The notes below the pieces were generated by a model. The model was not told where the DNA came from and did not search any database. It saw only the letters and a list, made by a program, of their open reading frames with translations. Source: Sphagnum magellanicum (lineage: Eukaryota > Streptophyta > Sphagnopsida > Sphagnales > Sphagnaceae). From it: a DNA stretch of 64,000 bases. The stretch lies in contig CM038907.1 of NCBI GenBank assembly GCA_021904315.1, positions 29,023,223 to 29,087,222 of the forward strand. The letters are read 5' to 3'. Below are positions 63,024-64,000 of the stretch, piece after piece. Position numbers and translations under genes: made by a program. Position 1 is the first letter of the stretch, and every line of letters begins with the position of its first letter.

Positions 63024-64000
63024 ATGATCAAATCGTCACGAGTAGTGACCCAGCCAGCCTTGATTTCAAACGCCATGGACGCGCTATGCTCTAGCAAATA
63101 CTGGAATTGCGTTGGGAGCGAGCTACAGACGGAGGAGGATCCAAATCTAAGAGACCCAAGCCAACAGACGTACTACGGGAGCGCACCCGAGCACCTTTGG
63201 ACTGAGCTTCGAGAGCCAGAGGATGATCCAATAGGTCGTCGTGAGGAGAAGTCTGGTAATGAGGACCAAAGGTTTGGCAAAGCGGTGCGACAAATACGAT
63301 CAGTAGATCCATCACAACTTGAAATAGTAGAGTCCATCGCAGAAGGGGGCCAGGCACATGTGTTCTTGGCGAAATACACTGGGCGGCCGGGGGGAATGAA
63401 ACAAGATGTGGTCGTCAAAAGATACAAAGCCCGTCTCGGAGCTCGTGCAGTTCACGAGTTGCGAAGGCGAATAGAACATGTGGAACCAGGATGGTGCCCC
63501 GGTCTTTGCCGCCTGATTGGGCTCTCAGAGGATAATATCACCGGAGAGGTGTCAGTTGTCATGGATGCCTATCGAGGAGATTTGCGAAATCTTATCGACA
63601 AGAGAATGGACTATCTCAAGTCTCGGATGCGCAGTAACATGCAGGATGATGATGCTACGCAAATGATGATGATGCCTTTATCTTATAACTCGACATTGCG
63701 TATAATGGAGCAGATCGCTCATGCAATGGAAGATCTGTGTTTGATTGGAATCATACACAGAGACCTCAAAGCCTCCAACATCTTTGTGTCGCCAGTTGAA
63801 TATATCAAGGAGGGTGCAATTAGAATTCATAATTCTAGAAAAGTCGAATTAAAGGAAGATTTGGCCTATGATTGGTTTTTTGTTCATGTTGGGGACTACG
63901 AGAGCTCGGATGGCGTTGTGGGCACCGGGTTTTGGAGGCCACCAGAAGTGCTGAAAGCAGTGAAGGAGGATATCAGACCCACATATACACCAGCAGCAGA
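63024..64000 (+). CDS. Protein kinase with DYE in place of DFG, 5' part (runs off the window)
   Basis: The frame is open from Met63024 to the window end (325 codons), preceded by an in-frame TAG at 63018-63020. A second in-frame Met at 63075 (MDALCSSKYWN) could also be the start. After about 95 acidic residues the kinase domain begins: glycine loop IAEGGQAHVFLAKY (from residue 105), lysine in VVVKRYK (residue 132), catalytic loop HRDLKASNIFV (Asp247), then GDYESSDGVVGTGFWRPPEV. The magnesium-binding Asp (residue 291) is kept, but DFG is changed to DYE and APE to PPE. Catalytic residues Lys, HRD-Asp and Asn are present, so activity is possible. I am not sure of the subfamily. The GTGFWR-type activation loop is reminiscent of kinases in seed-free plants, some of which are fused to NBS-LRR domains; whether that applies here lies beyond the window. 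Confidence 0.8.
   Translation, partial: MIKSSRVVTQPALISNAMDALCSSKYWNCVGSELQTEEDPNLRDPSQQTYYGSAPEHLWTELREPEDDPIGRREEKSGNEDQRFGKAVRQIRSVDPSQLEIVESIAEGGQAHVFLAKYTGRPGGMKQDVVVKRYKARLGARAVHELRRRIEHVEPGWCPGLCRLIGLSEDNITGEVSVVMDAYRGDLRNLIDKRMDYLKSRMRSNMQDDDATQMMMMPLSYNSTLRIMEQIAHAMEDLCLIGIIHRDLKASNIFVSPVEYIKEGAIRIHNSRKVELKEDLAYDWFFVHVGDYESSDGVVGTGFWRPPEVLKAVKEDIRPTYTPAA

Noticed and set aside
1-64000. tRNA, rRNA and CRISPR-like structures
   Set aside because: No cloverleaf, rRNA core sequence or regularly spaced identical repeats with unique spacers were seen by eye; the tandem repeats present have no unique spacers.

Overview
This is nuclear DNA of a land plant. The evidence is GT-AG introns, long UTR-like leaders, and plant versions of several gene families: a DUF604 glycosyltransferase, an ANKRD13-like GPCR-chaperone protein, an HDC1/Rxt3-like protein and two plant-type kinases. 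The species cannot be named from sequence alone. Compact genes next to a gene-poor AT-rich block, and a TPR-array kinase of a type I associate with seed-free plants, lean towards a bryophyte or other seed-free plant, with low confidence.

Layout. At 1.2-5.8 kb lies a three-exon gene with about 23 tandem 34-residue TPRs fused to a receptor-like cytoplasmic kinase domain. An in-frame stop cuts off further TPRs upstream. From about 5.8 to 41.9 kb I see no intact conserved gene. This block is AT-rich and built from minisatellites, fold-back elements and decayed mobile-element genes. Two pairs of CACTA-like inverted termini frame much of it: a possible 25-kb element (7021-31974), and a clearer 2.65-kb element (15091-17744) that has split a minisatellite array. 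Remnants inside the larger interval include a frameshifted transposase-like gene (21.1-22.5 kb, plus strand) and a decayed coiled-coil plus RING-like finger gene (29.0-30.1 kb, minus strand).

From about 41.9 kb the character changes to GC-richer, gene-dense DNA. It holds a four-exon type II membrane glycosyltransferase (43.0-46.6 kb, +), a four-exon ankyrin/GPCR-chaperone protein (51.1-54.1 kb, +), a multi-exon HDC1/Rxt3-like histone-deacetylase-complex protein (55.6-59.5 kb, -, convergent with the ankyrin gene), and the 5' part of an unusual kinase with DYE in place of DFG (63.0 kb to the window end, +). Between the HDC1-like gene and the kinase are small non-autonomous elements: an hAT-like element with a second element nested inside it, and a long perfect-architecture hairpin element.

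The genes look like independent plant housekeeping or signalling loci and do not form a pathway. Exon boundaries were derived by reading frame, GT-AG sites and remembered family motifs. No alignment or database search was run.
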